The translations under genes and the position numbers were made by a program. A stretch of 64,000 nt of DNA from Pseudomonadota bacterium (GTDB taxonomy: Bacteria > Pseudomonadota > Gammaproteobacteria > Burkholderiales > SG8-39), in assembly GCA_947455195.1 (NCBI GenBank), contig CANGMI010000004.1:310001-374000 (forward strand), read 5' to 3'. Shown here in pieces: positions 47,157 to 55,389 of this stretch (the first letter of the stretch is position 1; each line of letters opens with the position of its first letter). The notes below the pieces were generated by a model. It was given only the letters and a program-made list of their open reading frames with translations. It was not told where the DNA came from and ran no database searches.

Positions 47157-47416
47157 GCATGCTCCCTGAGCTGCAAAGAGATAGGCGGGGATGAAACGAC
47201 AGTGTGATTGCTCGTCTCCACTCGGGACGGCGCACGCGCGGTGTGTCCTCGAACTTCGATGCCCGACCAGTGCCCACCGGCTGTCAAAAAACATTCTTTA
47301 CTGGTTTGCCAGAGAACTTCATGCGATGCTCAAAATGCAATGGGCCCTGGCAGCAGGCCATCATGCTGGCACACTTTCGCTGGACCTGACCGTGCCTTGC
47401 CCGCCCCGAAGGTTCG
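47157..47416. other. 260-bp gap between divergent thioesterase and methyltransferase genes
   Basis: The middle of this gap (about 47280-47340) is distinctly A/T-rich for this window, with TTCTTTACTGG and CTCAAAATGC, and is the likely promoter area. A 22-codon frame at 47321-47389 with a CxxC pair is present, but nothing else supports it as a gene. Confidence 0.5.
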
Positions 47417-48046
47417 ATGACGACGATGATGATCACTTACGAATTCACCAACAACTGGTTTGACGCAACTGCCCGAAAGGTGTGGGATGAACTCATCGTG
47501 AAGTTGAGCCCGGCGCGCATCCTCGAGGTCGGATCCTACGAGGGCGCAAGCACCTGTTACCTGATCGAGACACTGGGTGCGCACCAGGCACTCGAAATCC
47601 ACTGCGTCGATACCTGGCTTGGGGGTATCGAGCACGCCGCCCTTGACATGGCTGTGGTGGAGCAACGGTTTGCACGGAACATCCAGAGGGCCACGGAGCA
47701 GGCTGCGAACACGATCGACGTCACCATCCACAAGGCTGGCAGCGACCTTGCCTTGTCAGAGCTGCTCGCAAGCGGCAAGCAGGGTTATTTCGATTTCGTC
47801 TACATCGACGGATCGCATCAGGCTCCCGATGTCCTGTGTGATGCCGTACTGGGGTTCCGGCTGCTGAGAAATGGGGGCGTGATGGCGTTTGACGACTATC
47901 TCTGGCAGGAACCGCTGCGGGGGGGCGCCGACCTGCTCCGCTGCCCGAAGCCGGCCATAGACGCGTTCACAAACCTGCACATGCGCCAGTTGCGTGTGAT
48001 CAGGGCACCCTTGAATCAACTCTATGTCCAGAAGACGACGGCCTGA
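47417..48046 (+). CDS. Class I SAM-dependent methyltransferase (Methyltransf_24 type)
   Basis: 209 aa from ATG 47417. The Rossmann fold is clear: ILEVGSYEGASTCYLIETL (motif I, SAM), IHCVDTWLGG (acidic motif II), and YFDFVYIDGSHQAPDVLCDAVLGFRLLRNGGVMAFDDY (motifs IV-V). The IDGSHQ and DDY features are typical of Methyltransf_24/cephalosporin-hydroxylase-like enzymes that modify sugars or small molecules. Local base composition and the upstream region are lower in GC than neighbours, a mild hint of transfer. Substrate unknown. Confidence 0.88.
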   Translation: MTTMMITYEFTNNWFDATARKVWDELIVKLSPARILEVGSYEGASTCYLIETLGAHQALEIHCVDTWLGGIEHAALDMAVVEQRFARNIQRATEQAANTIDVTIHKAGSDLALSELLASGKQGYFDFVYIDGSHQAPDVLCDAVLGFRLLRNGGVMAFDDYLWQEPLRGGADLLRCPKPAIDAFTNLHMRQLRVIRAPLNQLYVQKTTA

Positions 48047-48125
48047 GTCCGCACCCCCACCGACCGCGTACGAGGCGCGCGCCTGTTCGAACGTGTGTGA
48101 TCCGGGTCAACGCCAGGGATGCGCC

Positions 48126-49103
48126 TCAGTTGCGAACGATGCGCGCCCAGCGCTCCATTTCCCGTGCCATGAGTTCATCGAGCGCCTGCGGTGTGGACGA
48201 GCGCGCCACCATGCCAAGCGTGTACAACTGACGCACGACATCGGGGTGGGCAAGTGCTTCGACGATATCGGCGTTGAGCCGTGCCACCACGTCGGTCGGT
48301 GTCGCGCGGGGAGCGACCACCGCATACCAGGTGGAGTAGTCGAAATCGCGCACGCCCGACTCGATGAGCGTTGGCACATCCGGGGCAAGCGGCGAGCGTG
48401 CATCGCTCGATATGGCCAACAGCGCAGCACGCCCCTGCCGACTGGTGGCGAGTGCGGTCGACAAATCGGCGATCACCATGTCGATTCGTCCACCCATCAA
48501 GTCCACCGTGGCGGGCTGGGTCCCCTTGTAGGGAACATTCGTGAGACGAGCACCGGTCCGCCGCGTGAGCAAGGCACCGATCAGAGGCCCAAGCGTACCC
48601 GCTGAGCCGAAGGTGAGGTCCCGCGTCTTCGACAACGCCAGCAATTCACCGAACGACCGGATGCCGGATCCTGACGGGAGCATGAGCACGAAGGGATTGT
48701 CGGAAACGAAACTCACCCCGCGAAAGGCGGTGGCAGCGTCATATCCGAGCCGCTCGTTCGTGACAGGCAAAAGCGCGATATTGCCCATGGTGGCGAGCAA
48801 CAAGGTGCTGCCGTCGGCCGGTGCACGTGCGACCTGTTCGGTTGCGATCGCACCGTCGGCGCCGAGCCGGTTTTCCACGATGGGAGCCTGCGGCCACTTG
48901 CGCCCGAGAACATCGGCCAAGGCGCGCGCCACGATGTCCGGACCCGCGCCAGGCGTGAACGAGACGACAAATCGAACCGGGCGCGAAGGCAGGTCGGCTG
49001 CCATGGCCGGGACCGGAAAAAGCAGACTCGAGGCTGCGAGGGCGGGTGCCAGGCGGCCCCACTTTCGGCCCGCTGCCCATGCCATCACCCACTGTCTGAA
49101 CAT
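48126..49103 (-). CDS. Bug-family periplasmic solute receptor
   Basis: 325 aa from ATG 49103. Signal peptide LAPALAASSLLFPVPAMAAD. Mature part: LPSRPVRFVVSFTPGAGPDIVAR, ENRLGADGAIATEQ, PADGSTLLLATMGN, FVLMLPSGSG, GSAGTLGPLIGALL and NVPYKG. FTPGAG replaces the usual PFPAGG. It is 95 bp downstream of the permuted photolyase gene and on the same strand, but no functional link is evident. Confidence 0.94.
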   Translation of the reverse strand: MFRQWVMAWAAGRKWGRLAPALAASSLLFPVPAMAADLPSRPVRFVVSFTPGAGPDIVARALADVLGRKWPQAPIVENRLGADGAIATEQVARAPADGSTLLLATMGNIALLPVTNERLGYDAATAFRGVSFVSDNPFVLMLPSGSGIRSFGELLALSKTRDLTFGSAGTLGPLIGALLTRRTGARLTNVPYKGTQPATVDLMGGRIDMVIADLSTALATSRQGRAALLAISSDARSPLAPDVPTLIESGVRDFDYSTWYAVVAPRATPTDVVARLNADIVEALAHPDVVRQLYTLGMVARSSTPQALDELMAREMERWARIVRN

Positions 49104-49198
49104 CGTGCCCAAGGCGTCTCTCCGATGGTGCTGTAGCGCAATCCCGGATTCTCGCCGATACCGCCGCACCTTACACGGGGCGCATGCTCAAATCGTCG

Positions 49199-50383
49199 TC
49201 ACGCTGTTTCGCCCCTCGCCACAACCCGTGAAACTCGCGTCCACCACTGACTGAACGAACTGCAGGGCCGATCGAGTGCGGGGAAAAGTGCCGGCGCCGG
49301 GATGCACTCCGACCACCCGGGCAACCAGGCAGCCAAGTGTGGTTCGGCGATGCTTCGCACCCGACGGGCCCCTGCCAGCCCCTTGCCGATCGAGGCTGCA
49401 TCGCCCTGCCAGCGCAGCCCGCCCAACGCTGCCATCCGGCTCGCCACAAAGTGCCAGCGCCTTTCGCTCCATGGCCACGCGCGATGAAATTCGCCGACCA
49501 GAACACAGACCACGAGCGTATCGGCAGGCAGTCCGACCGGGAGATCCCCGAGCATCCACGGGTGCACCAGCCACACATCACGGCCGGCCACGGCCGTGGC
49601 ATCGGGCGCAACGAAGCCCATCGTGCTCGGCGGCTCGTGATGGCAGGCAGGGTCACCGCGATCGTGGGCCGGTGATTCGGCCACGACATCGCGCCCAGCC
49701 CCCCCCTTTCGCGTGCGTGCCATCGCATCGAGCACTTCGTACGAGGTGTCGATGACGGTGCCCGGACTGTGCCAGGTCTGCGGCGCGTATCGAGCCACAT
49801 TCTCGGCGTTGAAGAGGTAAGGCTTGCGGCTGCCCGTGCCGGCCACCCACTGCCAGCTGAGGTGATTGCTGGCGAGATCTCCGTCGAGAAGGTGGCCATA
49901 GAGCCAGTCGGCACCAGCCCGCCAGTGCACCTTGCGCACATGAACCACGTAGCTCGCGAGCCACATGCGCGCGTGATTGTGCAAGGTGCCTGTGGCGTAC
50001 AGCGACCGCACCGCCTCATCGATCGCGGGCACCCCGGAGCCGCCCTGCCGGATGTCATCGGGCAGTTCGGTCGCGTAGGCATCGTCAGGGAGCGGCCCCT
50101 CATGCAATGAGGTAAAAATTGCATCGCCCCGATGTCGCCAGACATGGCGAAAGAACTCCCGCCAGCCCAGTTCGTAGACGAACTTGTGCTGCATGTTGAC
50201 CGAGTGACGGGCACGCACCCCCGCAAGCACTTGAGGCAGTGTCACGAAGCCGTGAGTGATGTAGGGTGAGAGCCCGCTGACCTCACTCTCGATCGCATTG
50301 CGGGTTCGTGCGTAGGCGGTGGGATTTACCGCATCAATGCGCGCGTACGCTGCGGCAGGGTGTGGAATGATGGTCTCAGCCAC
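49199..50383 (-). CDS. Photolyase/cryptochrome-family protein with apparently permuted domains
   Basis: 394 aa from GTG 50383, overlapping the upstream photolyase stop by 8 bp; ATG 50482 is the alternative. It starts directly with the helical FAD-binding domain: ARTRNAIESEVSGLSPYITHGF, ELGWREFFRHVW, ATGTLHNHARMWLASYVVHV, DGDLASNHLSWQWVAGTGS and PYLFNAENVARY. These are the core FAD/DNA photolyase motifs. No N-terminal antenna domain precedes it. Instead about 140 C-terminal residues (VWLVHPWMLGDLPVGLPADTLVVCVLVGEF) resemble the antenna-type alpha/beta domain. Such an order is a circular permutation. It probably repairs UV lesions or senses light. Confidence 0.85.
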   Translation of the reverse strand: MAETIIPHPAAAYARIDAVNPTAYARTRNAIESEVSGLSPYITHGFVTLPQVLAGVRARHSVNMQHKFVYELGWREFFRHVWRHRGDAIFTSLHEGPLPDDAYATELPDDIRQGGSGVPAIDEAVRSLYATGTLHNHARMWLASYVVHVRKVHWRAGADWLYGHLLDGDLASNHLSWQWVAGTGSRKPYLFNAENVARYAPQTWHSPGTVIDTSYEVLDAMARTRKGGAGRDVVAESPAHDRGDPACHHEPPSTMGFVAPDATAVAGRDVWLVHPWMLGDLPVGLPADTLVVCVLVGEFHRAWPWSERRWHFVASRMAALGGLRWQGDAASIGKGLAGARRVRSIAEPHLAAWLPGWSECIPAPALFPALDRPCSSFSQWWTRVSRVVARGETA

Positions 50384-52043
50384 CCGCGCCGCCTTCGCAA
50401 CCCATGCGACAGGCTGCCCCGGCGGAGGGGGTGGACGGAGAAATTGACGCCCGAATGGCCGCTGCACGCGCGCGTACAGCATCGCGCTCAGCCGCGTCCA
50501 GACGCGCCGCATTCTTCACCTGCAAGGCCATGCGCGGGTTGCGCGCGAGCATCGCCTCGTGACGCAAGAGGAAATCCCAATAGAGCGTGGTGAACGGGCA
50601 AGCCTCCTCGCCTGTTCGCCGGGTCGGATCGTAGCGGCAGCCCTTGCAGTGGGGGCTCATGCGCTCGATGTAGCGCCCGGTCGCCACATAGGGTTTGCTG
50701 CCCATCTCGCCACCATCAGCGTACTGACTCATGCCCAGCGTATTGGGCAGTTCAACCCACTCCACAGCATCGACGTAGACCGCCAGGTACCACGCATGGA
50801 CCTGAAGCGGCTGCACCCCGAGCATCAAGGCATACAAGCCGATCACCATCAGGCGCTGGATATGATTGGCATATCCGTGTTCGAGCGTCTGCTCGAGCGC
50901 ATCGCGCAGACAGGCCATGTCGGTCTCAGCCGTCCAGTACCAGGCAGGCAGATCAACCCTCGCATCCAGCGCATTGCGCTCGAGATACCCCGGCATGCGC
51001 GTCCAGTAGAGCCCGCGCACATACTCGCGCCATCCCAGAATCTGACGAATGAAACCCTCGACGCTCGCGAGCGGCGCCTCTCCTGCGCGATACGCGACCT
51101 CGGCCGCCGCCACGACTTCGCGTGCACCAATGAGCTTGAGGTTGAGCGCTGCCGAAAGGTGCGCGTGATAGAGCCAGGGGTTGCCCGGCCACATCGCGTC
51201 CTGGTAGCGGCCGAAAAGCGGCAGCCGCTCGACGATGAATACTCGCAGCGCCTGCCGGGCGTCCTCAGGCGTCACGGGCCAGGCGAACCGCTCGACCTTG
51301 CCTGGATGACCGGCGAAGCGAACATTGACGAGTTCGATGACGTCGCGTGTGATCGCATCGGGTGCGAAGGTCGTGCGTGAAGGGACGGCCCCCGGACCGG
51401 TGGGGGCGAAGGCCTCGCGATTCTCGACATCGTAATTCCACTGGCCGCCTTCGGGCTCGCTGCCTTGCATCAGCACCCCGTGCCGCCGTCGCTGCTCGCG
51501 ATAGAAGTACTCCATGCGCAGCGTCTTGCGCCCTCGCGCGTGCTCGGCAAAATCGGCCACGCGAGTGAAGAAGTGACGGTCCTCGCGGATCTCGAGCTCC
51601 AGACCGCGGGCCGCAGCCACCGTCTTGATGGCCTGCAGCACGCGCCAGTCGCCTGGCGCCGTCATCACCAGCCGCGCAGGCTGCAGGCGGCTGACATCGG
51701 CCTGCAATCGGGCAGCCAGGCTGTCGGCAGGTTGCTCGGCCTCGCGTGCGCCGCCTGACTCGTCAGCAGGGCCCGACCTGCCATGGCACTCGGCCAGGAG
51801 TCGCGTGTAGCAGACCGACCTGCCCGAAGCCACCTGGGCCTGTGCAAAGTGACGCATCGCAGACAGGAACATGACGATGCGCGGCTTGCTTGACCAGACG
51901 TGGGTCGACTCCTCGGCGACCTCGGCCATCCATACCGCGTCAAGCCCCGGATCGAACCCGTCGAACGCCGACGCGTCAGGATCGAGCTGGTCGCCCAGCA
52001 CGATGACGAGCGAGCGCACCCCTTGCTTGAGATTCAATGCCAC
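50376..52043 (-). CDS. Iron-sulfur bacterial cryptochrome/(6-4) photolyase (PhrB/FeS-BCP type)
   Basis: 555 aa from GTG 52043. N-terminal antenna domain: SLVIVLGDQLDPDASAF, VWMAEVAEESTHVWSSKPRIVMFLSAMRHFA. FAD domain: LPLFGRYQDAMWPGNPWLYHAHLS, EGFIRQILGWREYVRGLYW and YANHIQRLMVIG. Ligands for a [4Fe-4S] cluster are present: a Cys in DMACLRDAL, then CKGC and a Cys 13 residues later (EEACPF), the spacing of Agrobacterium PhrB. These enzymes repair (6-4) photoproducts using FAD and a lumazine antenna. An insert near residues 85-108 is low complexity. It is translationally coupled to the permuted photolyase. Confidence 0.94.
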   Translation of the reverse strand: MALNLKQGVRSLVIVLGDQLDPDASAFDGFDPGLDAVWMAEVAEESTHVWSSKPRIVMFLSAMRHFAQAQVASGRSVCYTRLLAECHGRSGPADESGGAREAEQPADSLAARLQADVSRLQPARLVMTAPGDWRVLQAIKTVAAARGLELEIREDRHFFTRVADFAEHARGRKTLRMEYFYREQRRRHGVLMQGSEPEGGQWNYDVENREAFAPTGPGAVPSRTTFAPDAITRDVIELVNVRFAGHPGKVERFAWPVTPEDARQALRVFIVERLPLFGRYQDAMWPGNPWLYHAHLSAALNLKLIGAREVVAAAEVAYRAGEAPLASVEGFIRQILGWREYVRGLYWTRMPGYLERNALDARVDLPAWYWTAETDMACLRDALEQTLEHGYANHIQRLMVIGLYALMLGVQPLQVHAWYLAVYVDAVEWVELPNTLGMSQYADGGEMGSKPYVATGRYIERMSPHCKGCRYDPTRRTGEEACPFTTLYWDFLLRHEAMLARNPRMALQVKNAARLDAAERDAVRARAAAIRASISPSTPSAGAACRMGCEGGAGG

Positions 52044-52097
52044 GCGCTTGCGGACGCCCGATAGCCATGCTGCCCGACGTCGCGTGGCAACACGACG

Positions 52098-52232
52098 TCA
52101 ACCGCCGTTGAAATTGACCACGGTGAGGCCGAGCACGGTGATGGCCGCAAGGATGGCCGAGAACGCCAGAATGCCGCCACCGTACCAGGTTGTGATGCGG
52201 GACTTCATGGCCTGAACTCGAGTCTCTGACAT
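52098..52232 (-). CDS. Small single-pass membrane protein
   Basis: 44 aa from ATG 52232, with GGAG upstream. It has a basic N-terminus (SETRVQAMKSRITTWYGGG), then one hydrophobic helix (ILAFSAILAAITVLGLTVV) and a short end. I do not recognise the family. It starts 54 bp before the photolyase gene on the same strand, suggesting co-expression. Many 40-50 aa membrane proteins are stress-linked or regulators of transporters, but no function can be assigned here. Confidence 0.55.
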   Translation of the reverse strand: MSETRVQAMKSRITTWYGGGILAFSAILAAITVLGLTVVNFNGG

Positions 52233-52412
52233 GTCGATGGCTCCGCAGTGAGGCGAACCCCACGAAGTGACGTCTCCGCGCCCGGAGCTCTTCGAGCCCG
52301 CGAACGGTACAGCCTCTACGAGTGACAAAAATGAATGACACTAAAGGCTGACAGGCAGAGTTTACAACAATGTCGCGGGGTCCGTCGGGATCAGAGATCC
52401 GGGACAGGTCCC

Positions 52413-52829
52413 TCAGTCGAACATCGCGATGCACTCGATCTGCAGATCAATGCCGGCTCGGTTCGGCGTGCTGCCCGTGCAGAGCAGGGCTACCCGCTCA
52501 TCACCAAGCCATTGCGCGAGAATCGCCTCGACACGAGGCGCGTCGGCCACGTGTCGAAACACGAGACGCAGATTCACCACATGCCCATGGTTCGCCCCTG
52601 CCGCCACCAGGATGGCATCCAGGTTCTGCAGCGCCATCCGGCACTGAGCCTTAACGCCACCAGACACGACCGTATCGGTGGCGCCATCGACGCCTCCCAC
52701 ACCCGAAACGAACAGCATGTTGCCGAACCGGATCGCCTGGGCCAGTGGGGAGTTCGCAGGCCCTGCCCCGACCTCCCGCGTCGCGCCCGAGGTTGCCACC
52801 GATGGCGCGAAAACGTTCGCCTTCGGCAT
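52413..52829 (-). CDS. RidA-family protein 4
   Basis: 138 aa from ATG 52829, 2 bp after RidA protein 3. RidA fold: NSPLAQAIRFGNMLFVSGVGGVDGATDT, CRMALQNLDAILVAAGANHGHVVNLRLVFRHV, and the end NRAGIDLQIECIAMFD. The catalytic Arg seems conserved in PNRAGIDLQIE. It is last in the six-gene operon with the RutA-like enzyme. RutC, the matching RidA-type protein of the uracil (Rut) pathway, is the obvious analogy. Confidence 0.92.
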   Translation of the reverse strand: MPKANVFAPSVATSGATREVGAGPANSPLAQAIRFGNMLFVSGVGGVDGATDTVVSGGVKAQCRMALQNLDAILVAAGANHGHVVNLRLVFRHVADAPRVEAILAQWLGDERVALLCTGSTPNRAGIDLQIECIAMFD

Positions 52830-52831
52830 GC

Positions 52832-53236
52832 TCAGTCGAACATGGCCACGCAATCAATCTCGATGTCGGTGCCGGCGCGATGCAGGACGCCGCCAAAGCA
52901 GGTGCGCGTGACTTTCTCGCCCGCAAAGAACTCGCGGAACGTCTCGTTGAAGCGAGGAAAATCGGCGACATCACGCAGGATCACCCGCATGTTGACGATG
53001 TTCTTCGCATCCGCCCCGGCGGCTGCCAGCACGCTCATGAGATTGGTGAGCGTCTGCCGGGTCTGCACCACGATATCGCCAGGCACGACGACACCGGTCA
53101 CCGGGTCGAGCGATCCGGTACCCGAGACAAAGAGCATGTTGCCGAAGCGGATCGCCTGCGCCAGGGGTGACACCGAGCCCCCGGGCGTGAATCCGGTCGT
53201 GGGCGCTGATGAGGACGTGATGATCTGCTTGGGCAT
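52832..53236 (-). CDS. RidA-family protein 3
   Basis: 134 aa from ATG 53236. RidA fold: SVSPLAQAIRFGNMLFVSGTGSLDPVTG, TRQTLTNLMSVLAAAGADAKNIVNMRVILRDV, and the end HRAGTDIEIDCVAMFD. The shared PLAQAIRFGNMLFVSG and the end segments show that it is a recent paralog of the next gene. It is probably an imine or enamine deaminase of the RutC type. It follows the RutA-like gene after 141 bp. Confidence 0.94.
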   Translation of the reverse strand: MPKQIITSSSAPTTGFTPGGSVSPLAQAIRFGNMLFVSGTGSLDPVTGVVVPGDIVVQTRQTLTNLMSVLAAAGADAKNIVNMRVILRDVADFPRFNETFREFFAGEKVTRTCFGGVLHRAGTDIEIDCVAMFD

Positions 53237-53377
53237 GGCAACTCCGGGGGGAATCTGGATTGAAGGGGTGCTGAAGGTGTGCTGAAGCCGGATTGAAGGT
53301 GGACCTGGACTGCCTGTGGACTGAATCGGGATTGGCGACGGACTCGCGGGCGCTCATCGAAGAGGCCCGACTGCGCT

Positions 53378-54523
53378 CTACGCACCGCTGATCGCCGGTG
53401 CCCGGAGGCCAGCCTCCTCGAGTCGCGGCAGCACGTCACGCCCAAAGCGCGCAAGCCCTCCCTCGTAGTCGAGCCAGGTCAACAGGAAACCGTCAACGCC
53501 CGCCTCCGACAACTCCTCAAAGAGACGGGCAACACGATCGGCATCACCGACCAGCGGATAGCCCGCAAATCCAACCTTCAGCGAGTAGGCAAGTTTCGCG
53601 GCGGCCTCAGGTGGCATTGCCTTGGTATCGATCGCGTTGTTGCGGATGATGGTCTGCACGGGCGCGTCATCGCCCTGCGTCACGATGTAGTCGTGGGCGT
53701 AGGCCTCGGCCTCCGCCGTCGTATCCTTCAGCACGACGTAGGCCGACATCCAGATCTGGATCTCCTTGCCAAACTTCGTGCGAGCATCCTGACGGTAATC
53801 GGCAATCTGCTGACGGATCGCAGCGGGGTCAGGGTTGTGAGCCGACATGAAGGCAATATCGCAGTGCTTGGCGGCAAAATCACGGCCGCGCGGCGAACGC
53901 CCCGCATTGAGCAAGACCGGTCGCTGCTGCACGCCACGCGGCTGGTTGTAGGCCCCCTTCAGCTGGAAATTGCGTCCGTCATAGTCGAAGCTCTCGCGCC
54001 CTTCCCACAACCGGTCGAAGATCTGCATCCATTCCTCGGCCACCTCGAAGCGGTCGCTGTGTTCCTTCACGTCGGCCCCAAACAGTTGCATGTCGGGCGG
54101 ATACCAGCCCAGCACGAGGTTCATGCCGGCACGACCGTTGGAGATGAGATCGACCGTGGCCTCGGCCTTGGCCACGAACACCGGGTGCATCAGCGTGACA
54201 TGCAGTGTGCTGATGATGCCGATGCGCTCGGTGACTGCGGCCACGGCACCCGCCCAGGTAAAAGTCTCCATCAGATCGCCGCTGTAGTGACCGTCACCAC
54301 CAAATGACTTCCAGTGCGCCGCCGAGACAAAGGCCTCGAATCCCAGCGCTTCGGCGGTCTTCGCAAGACGCACATTGGCGTCCCACGTACAACGAAAGCG
54401 ATCCGGATGAAAGGTAAACGCAGCGCCATTGCCGTTGATACCGAAGACACCGAGCTTGATGCGGTTCTTCGAATCACGAATCGGATTGGGTTTCTGGAGA
54501 GGGGCTTGGCCGGTCATGGGCAT
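53378..54523 (-). CDS. LLM-class flavin monooxygenase, RutA-like
   Basis: 381 aa from ATG 54523 (ATG 54517 is also possible). Luciferase-like TIM barrel that resembles RutA, the uracil ring-opening monooxygenase: KLGVFGINGNGAAFTFHPDRFRCTWDANVRLAKTAE, AHWKSFGGDGHYSGDLMETFTWAGAVAAVTERIGI, LVLGWYPPDMQLFG, RPVLLNAGRSPRGRDFAAKHCDIAF. It uses FMNH2 and O2. Its partners are the SsuBC/NMT1-type transporter upstream and two RidA proteins downstream. The substrate may be a pyrimidine or other N-heterocycle, or a sulfonate (inference). No flavin reductase is in the operon. Confidence 0.9.
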   Translation of the reverse strand: MPMTGQAPLQKPNPIRDSKNRIKLGVFGINGNGAAFTFHPDRFRCTWDANVRLAKTAEALGFEAFVSAAHWKSFGGDGHYSGDLMETFTWAGAVAAVTERIGIISTLHVTLMHPVFVAKAEATVDLISNGRAGMNLVLGWYPPDMQLFGADVKEHSDRFEVAEEWMQIFDRLWEGRESFDYDGRNFQLKGAYNQPRGVQQRPVLLNAGRSPRGRDFAAKHCDIAFMSAHNPDPAAIRQQIADYRQDARTKFGKEIQIWMSAYVVLKDTTAEAEAYAHDYIVTQGDDAPVQTIIRNNAIDTKAMPPEAAAKLAYSLKVGFAGYPLVGDADRVARLFEELSEAGVDGFLLTWLDYEGGLARFGRDVLPRLEEAGLRAPAISGA

Positions 54524-54537
54524 CTCGTCGCTTCGGG

Positions 54538-55389
54538 TTACTTCGTGTGGGCGTTCATCGTGGCGGTCATCGCCGAATCAGGCATCGCCGAGGACGCCGC
54601 GGTCGCATCCAGCGGCGCGGTGCCCTTCATCGCCTCGGCGCGAACGATCTGCGTGACATGATCGCGCAGCCTGATGAAGGCGGCGGTGCTGCGCATCTCG
54701 TATCGCCGCGGGCGCGGCAGGTCGACTTCGATCACCTCGCTGATGCGCCCCGGATGCGCGGTCATCACGATGGTGCGATCAGCCAGGTAGATGGCCTCAT
54801 CGATGTCATGGGTGACGAGCACCACGGTCTTGCGGCGGGCCTCCCATAATTCGAGCAGGAAGTCCTGCATGATCGATCGGGTGAGTGCATCGAGCGCCCC
54901 GAAAGGCTCATCCATCAGAAGCGTTGACGGATCGATGGCGAGCACACTCGCTATCGCGGCCCGTTGCCGCATCCCGCCCGAGAGTTCGGCCGGGCGCCGC
55001 TTGCGGAAGGCTGCAAGCCCCGTACGTTCGAGCAAGCGCTCGACAATGGGCGTTGCCTCGCCCTTGTCGCGATTGGCTCGCAGCGAAAGGCCGAAGGCAA
55101 TGTTCTGCTCCACGGTCAACCAGGGGAAGAGCGCCGTCTGCTGGAACACGACACCACGATCGGGGCCCGGGCCGCGGACAGGCGCACCGTCCACGACGAC
55201 CTGTCCGCTCGAGGGTGTCTCGAAACCGGCAATCAGATTGAGCAGGGTCGATTTTCCGCAACCGCTCGCACCCACCAGGGTGACGAACTCCTGATCGCGC
55301 ACCTGCATGTCAACCGCGTCAAGCGCGGTGACATCGACATCGCCGGTCTCGAAACGCTTGCTGACGGCACTGACGCTAATGCTCCCCAC
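54538..55389 (-). CDS. SsuB/TauB-type ABC transporter ATPase
   Basis: 283 aa from GTG 55389, chosen for AAGGAG 7 bp upstream; ATG 55407 would overlap the permease further. Walker A GASGCGKST, LAELSGGMRQRAAIA signature as PAELSGGMRQRAAIASVL, Walker B TLLMDEPFGALDALT, and the H-switch VTHDIDEAIYLADR are intact. Highest similarity by eye is to the nitrate/sulfonate/taurine group. A C-terminal Ala/Ser/Met-rich tail of about 30 residues is not conserved. It is third in the operon. Confidence 0.95.
   Translation of the reverse strand: MGSISVSAVSKRFETGDVDVTALDAVDMQVRDQEFVTLVGASGCGKSTLLNLIAGFETPSSGQVVVDGAPVRGPGPDRGVVFQQTALFPWLTVEQNIAFGLSLRANRDKGEATPIVERLLERTGLAAFRKRRPAELSGGMRQRAAIASVLAIDPSTLLMDEPFGALDALTRSIMQDFLLELWEARRKTVVLVTHDIDEAIYLADRTIVMTAHPGRISEVIEVDLPRPRRYEMRSTAAFIRLRDHVTQIVRAEAMKGTAPLDATAASSAMPDSAMTATMNAHTK

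Noticed and set aside
47321-47389. A 22-codon frame with a CxxC pair before the methyltransferase gene
   Set aside because: No ribosome site of note, no known family, and the region is better explained as promoter DNA.
53250-53340. Short direct repeats of GGATTGAAGG and TGCTGAAG after the RutA-like gene
   Set aside because: Only two copies each, irregular spacing and no symmetry; not enough to call an element.
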